Origin: Halobacillus salinus
Lineage (GTDB): Bacteria; Bacillota; Bacilli; Bacillales; Halobacillaceae
Reading direction: 5' to 3'
Length of the DNA stretch: 64,000 bases
NCBI RefSeq assembly: GCF_004684905.1
Contig: NZ_SRJC01000005.1
Span: 62,001 to 126,000, forward strand
Shown piece after piece: positions 16,777 to 25,745 of the stretch (position 1 is the first letter of the stretch; every line of letters starts with the position of its first letter). The notes beneath the pieces are model-generated. The model did no database searches. It was not told the DNA's origin and saw only the letters and a list, made by a program, of their open reading frames with translations. A program made the position numbers and the translations under genes.

Positions 16777-17049
16777 TCGAAAAAAGAGGAAGGAAACGGG
16801 TGGGTATACATCTAAATACCCACAATGATCCAGTGTAAAAAATGACAAAATGTCTACATTAGATGTATTTAACTGCAATAAATTTACATATTTACCCTTT
16901 ATATTGTCGACAAAAACCCATTCCTTCCGATGGATAGTCTTTTTCTCTTATTTTTCTGAATATTACAACATTCGCGTTGATTAATTGTAAAAGTTTGATA
17001 GATTAGTAAATGTAGGTTAAAAAATAGTATCAATGGAAGGAGTCTTTTG
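16777..17049 (+). promoter_or_regulatory. AT-rich leader of the immune inhibitor A gene
   Basis: About 270 bp without a gene. A short inverted repeat GTGGGTA-N9-TACCCAC lies near 16799-16822 with no T-tract, so it is more likely an operator than a terminator. I see no convincing -35/-10 pair. InhA genes are typically under transition-state control in Bacillus, but no known binding site is clear here. Confidence 0.3.
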
Positions 17050-19434
17050 ATGAAAAAGACAGGTAAAATCATTACTTCTGCTTTAGCGCTTGCACTTGCC
17101 GTTGGCCCTGTGAGCACGAGTGCTCTAGAGTTGCCCGATACGCCGAAACACGAGCCGAGCGTACATAAATCGCACGTAGGCATGCCGTTTGATGCAGCGA
17201 TTGCGAACGATGATCGACTCATTGAAATGCTGAAGAAGAGCGGAGATATCGCCAAGAACGCTTCACCTGAAGAAGCTCAGGAAGAATTGCAGGAATTCAT
17301 GCAATCGAAAATGGAGTCCGCTCAGAAAGATGCTGGCGAATTAGAAGATGAAGAAAAAGAAACAAAAGCGAAACTGAAGAAGGAAATGAAGGGCACCGAC
17401 AGCTTGACCAAAGGAAAAGGGAACAAGCTCGGTAAAGCTTCAAAACCAGATTCAGTCGAAGAAGAAGCATATGACGGAGAGATGAGAACAGATAAAGTAC
17501 TTGTCTTGCTCGTCGATTATCCGGATAAACCACATAATTCTCTAGATGCGAGTGAGACGGATATGCACTATGAGGGAGACGATGCATACTCCCGCGAGCA
17601 CTATCAGGACATGTTGTTCGGCACAGGCGGCTGGACAGGTCCAGACGGTGAAACCTATGTATCTATGAAACAGTACTATGAACAGCAATCAGGCGGAAGT
17701 TATTCCGTCGAAGGGGAAGTTGCTGGCTGGTACACAGCTAGTAAACCTGCCGCTGCATACGGTGCAAACGATCCACAACCGGACGGCAGTGACGTCAACG
17801 CACGTGGCCTGGTAAAAGAAGCACTAGCAGCTGCTGCAAATGATCCGAATGTAAACATTGGTGATTATGACCAGTGGGATCGTTACGACCTGGATGGCGA
17901 TGGAGACTACCTTGAGCCAGACGGTCTTGTTGACCACTTGATGGTTATCCACTCTGGTGTCGGCGAAGAAGCTGGTGGTGGTTCTCTAGGATCGGACGCA
18001 ATTTGGTCCCACCGTTGGAACCTAGGTGGCGTTACTCCGATCTCCGGTACGGAAGCAACCGTCGGTTATTGGGGCGGTTCAATGGCTGCTTATGACTACA
18101 CAATCGAACCAGAAGATGGTGCGGTTGGTGTCATGGCGCACGAATTCGGTCACGACCTTGGTCTTCCAGATGAATATGATACACAGTACACTGGGGAAGG
18201 TGAACCAGTAAGCTACTGGTCGATCATGGCGAGCGGAAGCTGGGCCGGTGATGTCCCAGGATCAATGCCGACAGGGTTCAGCCCGTACATGAAAGAAATG
18301 CTTCAAGAATCCGCTGTTGTTGATAACGAAGGAACGAAAGGGAACTGGTTATCCGGATCAGAAATCGATCTTGAAGATGTAAATGGCAAAGGCATGAAGT
18401 TCTTGCTGGACGAAGCGAATACGAAAGGTACCAACAATGACGTCGTCAAAGTGAACTTGCCACAGAAAGAAACCGTGATCAACACTCCTGCAAGTGGAGA
18501 CTATGAGTACTTCTCTGGAAGTGATAATGATCTGAGTAACAAATTAACAAAAACAGTTGATCTAACAAATGCTACAAGCGCTGAATTCAATTTCAAAGCT
18601 TGGTACGATATCGAGAAAGATTGGGATTACGCTTATGTAACCGTCAATGGTGAGCCGGTTGCGAGCGATATCACGACAAACGAAAACCCGAACGATTCCA
18701 ACCTAGGTAACGGAATTACCGGAAGCTCTGATGGCTGGATTGATGCATCCTTCGACCTTTCTGCTTATGCAGGTCAAGAAGTCGAAGTTGCGATCGAGTA
18801 CGTAACGGACACAGCTGTTTCCAATCCTGGTCTCTATGCAGACGACCTATCCATCGTAGTAGATGGAGAAGGAGTCGTGTTTGACGATGTAGAAGGCGAT
18901 GCCAAGTTCGATCTTCAAGGATTCACGAAGACAGACGGAATCAAGCGTTCTGACCACTACTACCTGCTTGAATGGAGAAGCCACAACGGTGTCGATGAAG
19001 GACTAGCAAACATCCGCCGTGGGGACAGCCTGATGACATTCGATGATGGATTAGTTGTCTGGTATGTCGACAAGCAGTACTCCGAGAACTGGACAGGAAT
19101 CCACCCTGGTGACGGTTTCGTCGGAGTTGTGGATGCAGACCAGCGCGTGAACAAGTGGAGCGACGGTTCTGTAGCTTCTACTCGTTACCAAGTGCACGAC
19201 GCTGCATTCAGCTTGGATAAGTCTGAGAAGATGTTCCTAGATTACCGTGATCTTCTTGGAACGACGCTGAAAGATAACTTCACTAAACGTAATCCACTGT
19301 TCGATGACAGTGCTGATTACTCCAACCCAGGTCTAGTAGACGCTGGACGTAACGTTCCGGAATACGGATTGAAGTTCCGTGTCAGTGGACAAAGTAAAGA
19401 CCGCACAGTCGGTGAAGTATTAATCTACAAATAA
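17050..19434 (+). CDS. ina: Immune inhibitor A, secreted M6 metalloprotease
   Basis: A 794-residue secreted zinc protease with a signal peptide (about 1-26), a charged propeptide (to about residue 140) and an M6 catalytic domain. The domain holds the zinc motif HEFGH (His364, Glu365, His368) followed by GLPDEYD, and a YWSIMASGSW Met-turn. The C-terminal part has a MAM/jelly-roll-like region (about 510-620) and the InhA C-terminal domain (LEWRSHNGVDEGLANI, WYVDKQYSENW). This is the full-length layout of the InhA family, which degrades antimicrobial peptides and host or environmental proteins. The start is ATG 17050 after GGAAGGAGTCTTTTG; the TTG codon before it is not needed. A single-gene unit with its own terminator. 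Confidence 0.93.
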   Translation: MKKTGKIITSALALALAVGPVSTSALELPDTPKHEPSVHKSHVGMPFDAAIANDDRLIEMLKKSGDIAKNASPEEAQEELQEFMQSKMESAQKDAGELEDEEKETKAKLKKEMKGTDSLTKGKGNKLGKASKPDSVEEEAYDGEMRTDKVLVLLVDYPDKPHNSLDASETDMHYEGDDAYSREHYQDMLFGTGGWTGPDGETYVSMKQYYEQQSGGSYSVEGEVAGWYTASKPAAAYGANDPQPDGSDVNARGLVKEALAAAANDPNVNIGDYDQWDRYDLDGDGDYLEPDGLVDHLMVIHSGVGEEAGGGSLGSDAIWSHRWNLGGVTPISGTEATVGYWGGSMAAYDYTIEPEDGAVGVMAHEFGHDLGLPDEYDTQYTGEGEPVSYWSIMASGSWAGDVPGSMPTGFSPYMKEMLQESAVVDNEGTKGNWLSGSEIDLEDVNGKGMKFLLDEANTKGTNNDVVKVNLPQKETVINTPASGDYEYFSGSDNDLSNKLTKTVDLTNATSAEFNFKAWYDIEKDWDYAYVTVNGEPVASDITTNENPNDSNLGNGITGSSDGWIDASFDLSAYAGQEVEVAIEYVTDTAVSNPGLYADDLSIVVDGEGVVFDDVEGDAKFDLQGFTKTDGIKRSDHYYLLEWRSHNGVDEGLANIRRGDSLMTFDDGLVVWYVDKQYSENWTGIHPGDGFVGVVDADQRVNKWSDGSVASTRYQVHDAAFSLDKSEKMFLDYRDLLGTTLKDNFTKRNPLFDDSADYSNPGLVDAGRNVPEYGLKFRVSGQSKDRTVGEVLIYK

Positions 19435-19442
19435 GAAGTCTG

Positions 19443-19472
19443 AACCCCTCACGTTATGTGAGGGGTTTTTTC
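19443..19472 (+). terminator. Intrinsic terminator of the immune inhibitor A gene
   Basis: A 10-bp stem (AACCCCTCAC with GTGAGGGGTT), a 5-nt loop and TTTTTT. Confidence 0.92.
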
Positions 19473-19603
19473 ATGAATAGGGTATGATGAAGGTAAGTAG
19501 AAATCGGATGAGCAGAATTTTTTCATAAAAAAGTAGGAGACCCCATATCTTTTTACAGCCTTCATTCGTTTAAGGTGTGAGAGGATGAGAAAGGAGGAGG
19601 AAG

Positions 19604-20206
19604 ATGAGTTTCACAAAACAGCAGGTAGAAGAGTTGAATAAGTTCGGACGATGGGTGACGAAGAACGGTTGGGATGCGGATGACCTCGTTCAGGAAGCGG
19701 CTGCTAAATCATTGGAAAAGTACGGCGACCAAGAGAATGTGGCACTGTACAAACAGATGATGAAAAACGGCTGGATTGATATCATGCGGAAACGAAGCCG
19801 AGAGTGGTTGGTTGATCAACTTCCGGAGGAGCGTGATCTATCCGGACTGGAATATTACGAAGAGGTCGTGGATCAACTTTTGTCACAACTGACGGAGAAA
19901 CAGGCCGTGCTCTTTTTTCTGAAAGAGTCCTTCCATTACCAGACGAAAGAACTCGCATCGATGTTCCAGATGAGTGATGAATCGGTCAAAGCGTTACTTC
20001 ACCGGGCGAGGAGAAGGTTGAACCAGCCGGAGATCCGTTCTATCGACCCAATCGAACCTGAGGTGAAAGAAACACTGGAGCGGATGTTGGTCAAAGCATT
20101 ACAAGAAAATGATCCGACCGAATTATTCGACGAGTTACCGAAGCTGCACCTATTTCCTTCCCTTTCAAAATCGACATCCTTCTCTCCTATGTGCCTAGCC
20201 GCGTAG
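19604..20206 (+). CDS. Sigma-70 family RNA polymerase sigma factor, ECF-like
   Basis: A 200-residue protein. Region 2 is visible as DADDLVQEAAAKSLEKY (about 26-42). Region 4 is an HTH: LTEKQAVLFFLKESFHYQTKELASMFQMS followed by ESVKALLHRARRRL (about 97-139). A 55-residue C-terminal tail without clear homology follows. The start is ATG 19604 after AAAGGAGGAGGAAG. No anti-sigma gene with a membrane segment is adjacent. The next gene, 17 bases downstream, encodes a second ClpP, suggesting one operon and possibly proteolytic control of the sigma factor or a shared stress response. I do not recognise a named subgroup. Confidence 0.85.
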   Translation: MSFTKQQVEELNKFGRWVTKNGWDADDLVQEAAAKSLEKYGDQENVALYKQMMKNGWIDIMRKRSREWLVDQLPEERDLSGLEYYEEVVDQLLSQLTEKQAVLFFLKESFHYQTKELASMFQMSDESVKALLHRARRRLNQPEIRSIDPIEPEVKETLERMLVKALQENDPTELFDELPKLHLFPSLSKSTSFSPMCLAA

Positions 20207-20223
20207 GATGATGGAGGTCTATC

Positions 20224-20799
20224 ATGGCGACAATACCTTACGTAATCGAACAATCAAAAGGCGGAGAACGTTCTTACGATATCTTCTCCCGCTTATTGAA
20301 AGACCGGATTGTGATTCTCGGAGATGAAATCAACGATCAAATAGCCAACGCCATCGTTGCGCAGCTGCTCTTCTTGTCTGCCGATGATCCGGAAAAAGAC
20401 ATCTCGCTCTACATCAACAGCCCAGGAGGGTCGACCAGCGCCGGCTTCGCCATTTTGGATACGATGAATCATATCCAGCCTGACGTCAGGACCATTTGTA
20501 CAGGAATGGCAGCCTCGTTCGGTGCCGTATTGTTGATGGCGGGGGAGAAGGGGAAGAGGTATGCACTCCCCAACAGCGAATTGATGATACACCAACCCTT
20601 AGGCGGCGCCAAAGGCCAGGCGACCGACATCGACATATCCGCTCGCCGCATATTGAAATTGAAATCCCGCCTGAACCGGATGATCGCAGATTGGACGGGA
20701 CAACCAGAAGAAAAGGTCAAACACGACATGGAGCGCGACTACTTCATGGATGCCGAAGAAGCCCTAGCCTACGGTGTTATCGATCAAATCATTAAATGA
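20224..20799 (+). CDS. clpP: ClpP-family serine protease subunit, probable second paralogue
   Basis: A 191-residue ClpP peptidase. The catalytic triad is present: Ser98 in [11 protein letters not shown], His123 in MIHQPLGG, and Asp172 in [12 protein letters not shown]. The N-terminal [20 protein letters not shown] matches axial-loop sequence of ClpP. Genome-typical clpP1 reads GMAASMGAFLL, so the SFGAVLL variant, together with location in an operon behind a sigma factor gene, suggests an accessory ClpP2. The paralogue claim is inference, since the main clpP is not in the window. The ATG follows GATGGAGGTCTATC. A hairpin terminator follows. Confidence 0.88.
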   Translation: MATIPYVIEQSKGGERSYDIFSRLLKDRIVILGDEINDQIANAIVAQLLFLSADDPEKDISLYINSPGGSTSAGFAILDTMNHIQPDVRTICTGMAASFGAVLLMAGEKGKRYALPNSELMIHQPLGGAKGQATDIDISARRILKLKSRLNRMIADWTGQPEEKVKHDMERDYFMDAEEALAYGVIDQIIK

Positions 20800-20807
20800 G
20801 TCTATGA

Positions 20808-20845
20808 CAAACCCGCATGTACAGAAGAGTATGTGCGGGTTTTGG
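20808..20845 (+). terminator. Intrinsic terminator after clpP
   Basis: AAACCCGCA pairs with TGCGGGTTT, with a partly paired upper stem (GTAC/GTAT) and a T-rich 3' side. Confidence 0.85.
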
Positions 20846-20891
20846 TTTGGAATTTTATTTGGGGACGGTTCTGGCGTTATGGGGGGCTTGG

Positions 20892-21102
20892 TCTCTCTGC
20901 CGTTTCTGTGGATGAAGTGCCTTGAAAGGGCAGAGAGCTGGGCGCTAGTTTCCCTTTTGTATAGTCAAATAGATGAAAAGGGCAGAGAAAGCCGTCCTCT
21001 CTTACATTTTCACGCCTTTTGAATCGGAAAAAGTCAGATAGGCGTCTTATAGCTTGCTTTTTGATCAAAAAGAGGATGGAAAAAGGCAGAGAGAGTAAGG
21101 GC
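20892..21102. repeat. Structured tandem repeat, unit 1
   Basis: A unit of about 210 bp bounded by TCTCTCTGCC and its complement GGCAGAGAGA. Internal copies of AAAGGGCAGAGA occur near 20926 and 20977. The second unit starts 252 bp later with about four of five bases identical. No ORF with a plausible start runs through both units. A REP-like GGGGACGGTTCT lies just before it (about 20862-20873). Confidence 0.7.
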
Positions 21103-21143
21103 TGGAAGATACCAGCTCACCGGCGGGAACAATCTATCTTCCG

Positions 21144-21353
21144 TCTCTCCGACGTTTCGGGTGATGATCAGCCTTGAAAGGGCAGAGAGCCGGGCGCTAG
21201 CTTCCCTTTCGAATCGTCAAATCGTTCAAAAGGGCAGAGAAAGCCGTCCTATCTGACATTTTCACGCCCTATGAATCCCAAAAAGTCAGATAGGAGCCTT
21301 ATAGCTTCCTTTTCGATCAAAATAAAGAACGAAAAAGGCAGAGAGAGCCACGC
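21144..21353. repeat. Structured tandem repeat, unit 2
   Basis: The second copy, better preserved. It holds a strong inverted repeat in which CCTATCTGAC (about 21248-21257) plus TTTT pairs with AAAA plus GTCAGATAGG (about 21281-21294), and the same AAAGGGCAGAGA motifs. It ends GGCAGAGAGA just before the ktrD terminator. Confidence 0.7.
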
Positions 21354-21360
21354 CCCTGCC

Positions 21361-21397
21361 AAAAAAAATAAGGACCTCCCATAGGAAGGTCCTTATC
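21361..21397 (-). terminator. Intrinsic terminator of ktrD
   Basis: Read on the minus strand, ATAAGGACCT and AGGTCCTTAT pair and are followed by a run of eight T residues. Confidence 0.9.
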
Positions 21398-21410
21398 TAA
21401 TTAATGAATA

Positions 21411-22772
21411 CTAGCCGATAATCATCGACTCCTTCGGATAATGATAACTATCCTTCACGCCACGCCCTCTTAAGATGAACAAGAACGAGAAGATCCCAAT
21501 CCGACCGATGAACATGAGACCAATGATGATCAGCTTACCACCCGCATGTAAATCAGGGGTGATGCCCATCGATAAGCCAGTCGTCCCAAATGCGGAACAG
21601 GCTTCGAAAATGATCGGCAGCAATTCGAACTGGGGCTCGAACAAGCTGAGCAAAATAATCGAGCATCCCGTGATGGAAATGGCAGTACTGATGACGATGA
21701 ACGAACGGAAAATATCGTCTTCATGAATCTCTCGAGCAAAGACGCGTACATTCCGTTTCCCGCGCGCGTAAGCCAAAATGGTAAGAGCCGTTATGGCGAA
21801 CGTCGTTGTCCGAATACCTCCACCTACACTACTAGGCGAAGCCCCGATGAACATGAGTACACAGATAACCAGAAGTGTCGCTGGTGTGAATTCGCTCACG
21901 TCCATCGTGGCAAGTCCGCCGTTCCTCGTCGTAACCGATTGGAAGAATGCATAGAAGAAGGATTCGTGCCACGTTTTGCCTGCGAAGAAATGAGTCCGGT
22001 CGAACAAATAGATCAGGACCGTACCCGCTACAATTAGTGCAGCGAACGTCACTGAGGTCACTTTTGCAAATAGGGAAAACCGGAAGAAATCCTTTGGCTT
22101 CTTCGTCATGTAATCCTTCACTTCGATAAGTACCGGGAATCCGATCGCACCGAGTGTCAGCAGCAAGATATTGATGAACTGGACAAAATAATCCTCTTGG
22201 AACATAACAAGCGATGACCCTGTAATATCGAACCCGGCGTTCGTCGTCGCACTGACTGATGCGAAGGCTCCTTGGACAAACGCTTCCCCAATCGTCGGAA
22301 AGTATTGGGTGAAATAGACTCCGAGAATAAGTGCGCCGATGATTTCAATGATGACGATGATCAGTAGGATTTGGCGGATCAACTTGACCATTCCGGCAAA
22401 CGTGCTCCGGTTTTGGTCGGTCTTGATCAGCTGTCGTCGTTTCAACCCGATTTTCTGACCGAGTAAAAGCCAAATGAAGGTACCTAGTGTCATGACGCCG
22501 ATTCCTCCGAATTGGAGGATGAACATCAGGACGAAATATCCGCCGGTGTTGAACGTATCCGCGGTCGAGACTACGGTAAGCCCCGTTACACTGATAGCGC
22601 TCACGGCGGTGAAGAGACTATCCAGGAATGACAAGCTCATTCCTTCTTTATGTAAAAACGGCAAGTTCAGCAGAATCGTCGATATGACGGCCGCTGATGC
22701 ATAGAATGCTACAATGATTTGAAAAGGAGATAATTGGTTGAACCATCGATTCCACTGCTTATTCACATCCAT
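21411..22772 (-). CDS. ktrD: Potassium/sodium uptake channel subunit KtrD (TrkH/KtrB family)
   Basis: A 453-residue membrane protein with four M1-P-M2 repeats that form one K+ pore. The four filter segments are visible as SVTGLTV, ATTNAGF, TTRNGGL and AFGTTGLS, and the gate loop after the third repeat contains GASPSSVGGGIRTTT. The sequence follows Bacillus subtilis KtrD (FGGIGIMTLGTFIWL, YHYPKE.VIIG ending) more closely than KtrB. It works with a cytosolic KtrC/KtrA RCK subunit, not present in this window. Such uptake matters in osmoadaptation, which fits a halophile. The ATG follows AAGGAGTTTCAAA on the minus strand. Confidence 0.92.
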   Translation of the reverse strand: MDVNKQWNRWFNQLSPFQIIVAFYASAAVISTILLNLPFLHKEGMSLSFLDSLFTAVSAISVTGLTVVSTADTFNTGGYFVLMFILQFGGIGVMTLGTFIWLLLGQKIGLKRRQLIKTDQNRSTFAGMVKLIRQILLIIVIIEIIGALILGVYFTQYFPTIGEAFVQGAFASVSATTNAGFDITGSSLVMFQEDYFVQFINILLLTLGAIGFPVLIEVKDYMTKKPKDFFRFSLFAKVTSVTFAALIVAGTVLIYLFDRTHFFAGKTWHESFFYAFFQSVTTRNGGLATMDVSEFTPATLLVICVLMFIGASPSSVGGGIRTTTFAITALTILAYARGKRNVRVFAREIHEDDIFRSFIVISTAISITGCSIILLSLFEPQFELLPIIFEACSAFGTTGLSMGITPDLHAGGKLIIIGLMFIGRIGIFSFLFILRGRGVKDSYHYPKESMIIG

Positions 22773-22910
22773 TTTGAAACTCCTTACATTAAATACGGTA
22801 TGGATTGATTGTATAGTGAATGAGACTTATTGACAACTGCAAAGAAGGAAATAGGATGGAAGATGGGGAATTGGTTGTAAGGGAAGAATTATACAGAGAA
22901 AAAGGGGAAT

Positions 22911-23348
22911 ATGATGAAGGAAACGATTTTTTTACTATCAGAGTTTGTAGATTTCTGGCATGACATGCTGTGGGAGCTGTCTGATTCCCTGGGATGGGGG
23001 CTGACTGATAAGGAGCTGCACTTCTGGATCGTCGGGATTCTCGGAGTCATCGGCCTATTGGTAGTGGATGTCATATTCCACTTCTTAGCAAGGTACAGCA
23101 TCACCGCCATGTCATTCCTGTTCAGCTTAGCGATTGTACTCGTTGCTGTATTCGCGCTTGAGATCCAACAGAAGATAAAAGGGAGCGGCAATATGGAGTT
23201 CAACGACGCCGTCGCCGGAATCCTCGGGTTTCTAGCATTTTGCATAGTCTACTTTATCATTAAAGGAATCATCGAATGGTCGAGAAGGAGAAAACGGAAG
23301 AAAACAGGAAGGAGGAGCAGAAGAAATGGGCGTACATATCGGAATTGA
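22911..23348 (+). CDS. Small integral membrane protein of unknown function
   Basis: A 145-residue protein with three hydrophobic segments (about 38-57, 64-85 and 100-120) and a very basic C-terminal tail (WSRRRKRKKTGRRSRRNGR). The start is ATG 22911 after AAAAAGGGGAAT; the next codon is also ATG. Its last 23 bases overlap the ROK kinase gene, so the two are translationally coupled. I do not recognise the family. The tail could contact acidic phospholipid or nucleic acid, which is speculation. Confidence 0.65.
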   Translation: MMKETIFLLSEFVDFWHDMLWELSDSLGWGLTDKELHFWIVGILGVIGLLVVDVIFHFLARYSITAMSFLFSLAIVLVAVFALEIQQKIKGSGNMEFNDAVAGILGFLAFCIVYFIIKGIIEWSRRRKRKKTGRRSRRNGRTYRN

Positions 23349-24219
23349 TTTAGGTGGAACCAATGTGAGGGTCGCTTCTGTGACAGAAAATGGGGAAGTG
23401 GAAGAAATAATGCAGGAGGCGACGGAAGCAGAACAAGGCTCGCGCTATACGATAGAAAAAATGATCCGCATGGTGGAATCCATCTCAGAAGGAAAGGAAA
23501 TTGAAGGAATCGGCATCGGAGCACCGGGACCGCTCGATCCGACACGCGGCGTCATCCTCGATCCCCCGAACTTGCCGGGATGGGATGAGGTGCCAATTGT
23601 GAAACACTTCGCCGATCATTTCGACGTTCCCGTCCAGTTGAATAACGACGCCAACGCAGCTGCCTTGGCAGAAGCACGCTTTGGTAGTGGCGAAGGGTAC
23701 GAAAGTGTCTTTTATATTACGGTCAGTACAGGGGTAGGCGGTGGCCTCGTCCTGAACGGAAAAGTGTTGAACGGAGTACAGGGCTATGCTGGGGAGATCG
23801 GCAACATGATCCTCAACCCACATGGTTACCAGTACAGCAACTTGAACAAAGGAGCGCTAGAGAGCTACTCCAGTGGAACGGCGATGGCCGAGCGTTTTCA
23901 CGAACATTTCGGAAGTTATGGTGGAGCGGAAGATGTCTTCTCCTTAGTGAGCCAAGGCGATGAAAAAGCGCAGCGTATCGTGGATGAAGCAATCGAATAT
24001 CTAGCAATGGGAATTGCAAATATCACGCACATCGTCAATCCAGACGTCTTTGTCCTCGGAGGTGGCGTCATGAATGCAGGGGAGCTGATCTGGGTGCCTC
24101 TTCGTGACCGGCTGGAAGACTATCTATATCCGGGACTTGTACCACACATCAACCTGAAGCCCGCCGCACTCAGCGGAGAAGCAGGAGTCATCGGCGCAGC
24201 CTTGCTGCCACAACAATAA
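23326..24219 (+). CDS. ROK family sugar kinase lacking the zinc motif
   Basis: A 297-residue ASKHA-fold kinase. It has phosphate 1 DLGGTNVRVA (about 8-17), the sugar-binding NNDANAAALAEARFG (about 105-119), TVSTGVGGGLVLNG (about 130-143) and adenosine FVLGGGVMNAG (about 241-251). The usual ROK zinc signature CxCGxxGCxE is absent; the corresponding place reads NPHGYQYSNLNKGALESYSSG. Without zinc the active-site loop must be held differently, as in some bacillar ROK proteins. The likely reaction is ATP-dependent phosphorylation of glucose or a related hexose. Overlap with the upstream membrane protein gene indicates an operon, and a terminator follows. Confidence 0.85.
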   Translation: MGVHIGIDLGGTNVRVASVTENGEVEEIMQEATEAEQGSRYTIEKMIRMVESISEGKEIEGIGIGAPGPLDPTRGVILDPPNLPGWDEVPIVKHFADHFDVPVQLNNDANAAALAEARFGSGEGYESVFYITVSTGVGGGLVLNGKVLNGVQGYAGEIGNMILNPHGYQYSNLNKGALESYSSGTAMAERFHEHFGSYGGAEDVFSLVSQGDEKAQRIVDEAIEYLAMGIANITHIVNPDVFVLGGGVMNAGELIWVPLRDRLEDYLYPGLVPHINLKPAALSGEAGVIGAALLPQQ

Positions 24220-24225
24220 AAAATG

Positions 24226-24260
24226 AAAGAACCGAACACTATGATGTTCGGTTCTTTTTA
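24226..24260 (+). terminator. Intrinsic terminator after the ROK kinase gene
   Basis: A 13-bp stem (AAAGAACCGAACA with TGTTCGGTTCTTT), a 6-nt loop, then TTTTA. Confidence 0.9.
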
Positions 24261-24284
24261 TATGAAAAAATCTATGGGAGAAGG

Positions 24285-25502
24285 TCAGTCTTGTCTTATA
24301 AAGAACTCCTCGAGCACCAATACACAAGCACCAATCGCAGAAGCATGCTCCCCTAGTTTCGAAAGCACAATCGACGTTTCTTTCGCCTTATCCGTCAATC
24401 CACGCGACTGAATCGTCTCCTCAATTCCATCCATCAAGAAACGTCCCGCGCCGGAAACACCTCCACCGATGATCATCCGTTTCGGGTTGATCGTATGAAT
24501 CAGGTTCGTGAGGCCGATCCCTAAATATCTTCCTGTCTGATTCAAGAGTTCGATGCTGAACGCATCTTGCTGCGTCGCTGCTTCATACACCATACACCCG
24601 TCCACTTTTTCAAAATCTCCGTCAACAAGGTCATGGATCAACGAAGCACGACCTGCTTTCAATTCTTTTTTAGCGCGTTCAGCAATCGCGGGGCCGGCTG
24701 CGAGTGTCTGCAGGCATCCATAGTTGCCGCATGTACACTTCGGACCCGACAAATCGATTGTGATATGCCCGATCTCTCCCGCTAAATTATGTTCTCCGTG
24801 GAAGAGTCGTCCTTTTACCATCAATCCAGCACCGATTCCGTTCCCGACGTTGACGCCTAACATGTTGTCCGCATCGTTACCGTGTCCGAACCAGTACTCT
24901 CCGAGCGTCATCGCACGCGCATCATTCTCAACTTTTACAATCATATCGAACTCCGACTCCAGCACTTCTTTGATCGGAATATCATTCAGCTGGAAGGCAG
25001 GTGCGAATAAGGAACGTCCTTCTTCCGGGTCTACGATACCGTGCATACCGACGCCGATGCCAAGAAATTTATCGAAGCTTTCTTTATTCGTCTTGATCAA
25101 GTGGTGGATCCCTTGCTTCATAATCGAAAGGATATCTTCATGAGCCGGGTAGGGAGGGATTTCGAGTGTTGTGAACTCTCTAATTTCTCCGAAGAGGTTC
25201 GTAATGACGAACTTCATCTGCGTTGTCCCCACATCGACGCCGATCGTGAAGAACTGTTCGGCATTGATTTCAAGCAGCGTCGGTTTCCGGCCACCTTTGG
25301 ACATTCCTTGGGTCGTCTCCACTACAAACTGAGTGGAAATCAACTCTTTCACGATGTTGCTGACGGTGGGAGGGGTGAGTTTCGTTTCCTTTGCTATGTC
25401 AGCCCGGGAGATCGGACCTTCTTCACGGATCATGTTCAAGATCGTGGAACGGTTCATCGATTTCATCAATTGAAAGCTGCCACGTTTGTATTTTGTGCTC
25501 AT
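24285..25502 (-). CDS. ROK family transcriptional repressor (NagC/XylR type)
   Basis: A 405-residue regulator with an N-terminal winged HTH (about 15-75: SRADIAKETKLTPPTVSNIV) joined to a ROK sugar-binding domain. That domain has DVGTTQMKFVI (about 90-100), VENDARAMTLGEYWFG, NVGNGIGAGL and the zinc signature CTCGNYGC (about 248-255). It is divergent from the galactoside ABC/hydrolase operon and so is its most likely regulator, with a galactoside or its product as inducer. Repeated AT-rich boxes in the intergenic region are candidate operators. The binding site GGAGGAGATCGT precedes the ATG. Confidence 0.88.
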   Translation of the reverse strand: MSTKYKRGSFQLMKSMNRSTILNMIREEGPISRADIAKETKLTPPTVSNIVKELISTQFVVETTQGMSKGGRKPTLLEINAEQFFTIGVDVGTTQMKFVITNLFGEIREFTTLEIPPYPAHEDILSIMKQGIHHLIKTNKESFDKFLGIGVGMHGIVDPEEGRSLFAPAFQLNDIPIKEVLESEFDMIVKVENDARAMTLGEYWFGHGNDADNMLGVNVGNGIGAGLMVKGRLFHGEHNLAGEIGHITIDLSGPKCTCGNYGCLQTLAAGPAIAERAKKELKAGRASLIHDLVDGDFEKVDGCMVYEAATQQDAFSIELLNQTGRYLGIGLTNLIHTINPKRMIIGGGVSGAGRFLMDGIEETIQSRGLTDKAKETSIVLSKLGEHASAIGACVLVLEEFFIRQD

Positions 25503-25556
25503 ACGATCTCCTCCATATTTCTGTTAGCGCTATCATAACACATTTGTACCCTTATT

Positions 25557-25575
25557 AAATTTATTTTATTAAGTT
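25557..25575. promoter_or_regulatory. Candidate ROK repressor operator 1
   Basis: AAATTTATTTTATTAAGTT. Eighteen of its bases recur exactly at 25694-25711, 137 bp away, and a shorter TTTATTAAATTCT box lies near 25626-25638. It is close to the repressor's own start and could mediate autoregulation. Confidence 0.45.
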
Positions 25576-25693
25576 GCGTTGAATTCGCTTCTAATTATAT
25601 CCATTTATATCGTCCTCTAGAAAAATTTATTAAATTCTGAAAAAAAGACTTTTCATTTCAAGTTGCTTATGCTAGGTTAGTAGTAAGTTAGTT

Positions 25694-25711
25694 AATTTAT
25701 TTTATTAAGTT
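25694..25711. promoter_or_regulatory. Candidate ROK repressor operator 2
   Basis: AATTTATTTTATTAAGTT is an exact repeat of the box at 25558-25575. It lies directly before the cre site and 35 bp upstream of the binding-protein gene, the expected place for a repressor. Confidence 0.45.
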
Positions 25712-25726
25712 TTGAAAACGCTATCA
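25712..25726 (+). promoter_or_regulatory. cre site (CcpA) of the galactoside operon
   Basis: TTGAAAACGCTATCA fits every fixed position of the cre consensus, about 20 bp before the first gene of the operon. It implies glucose repression of galactoside use. Confidence 0.65.
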
Positions 25727-25745
25727 AAAGGGGGAGCTGTTGTTG

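Noticed and set aside
17297-17587. 96-codon minus-strand frame within the immune inhibitor A gene
   Set aside because: Its Leu/Ser/His-rich composition is the typical reverse reading of a Lys/Glu-rich propeptide.
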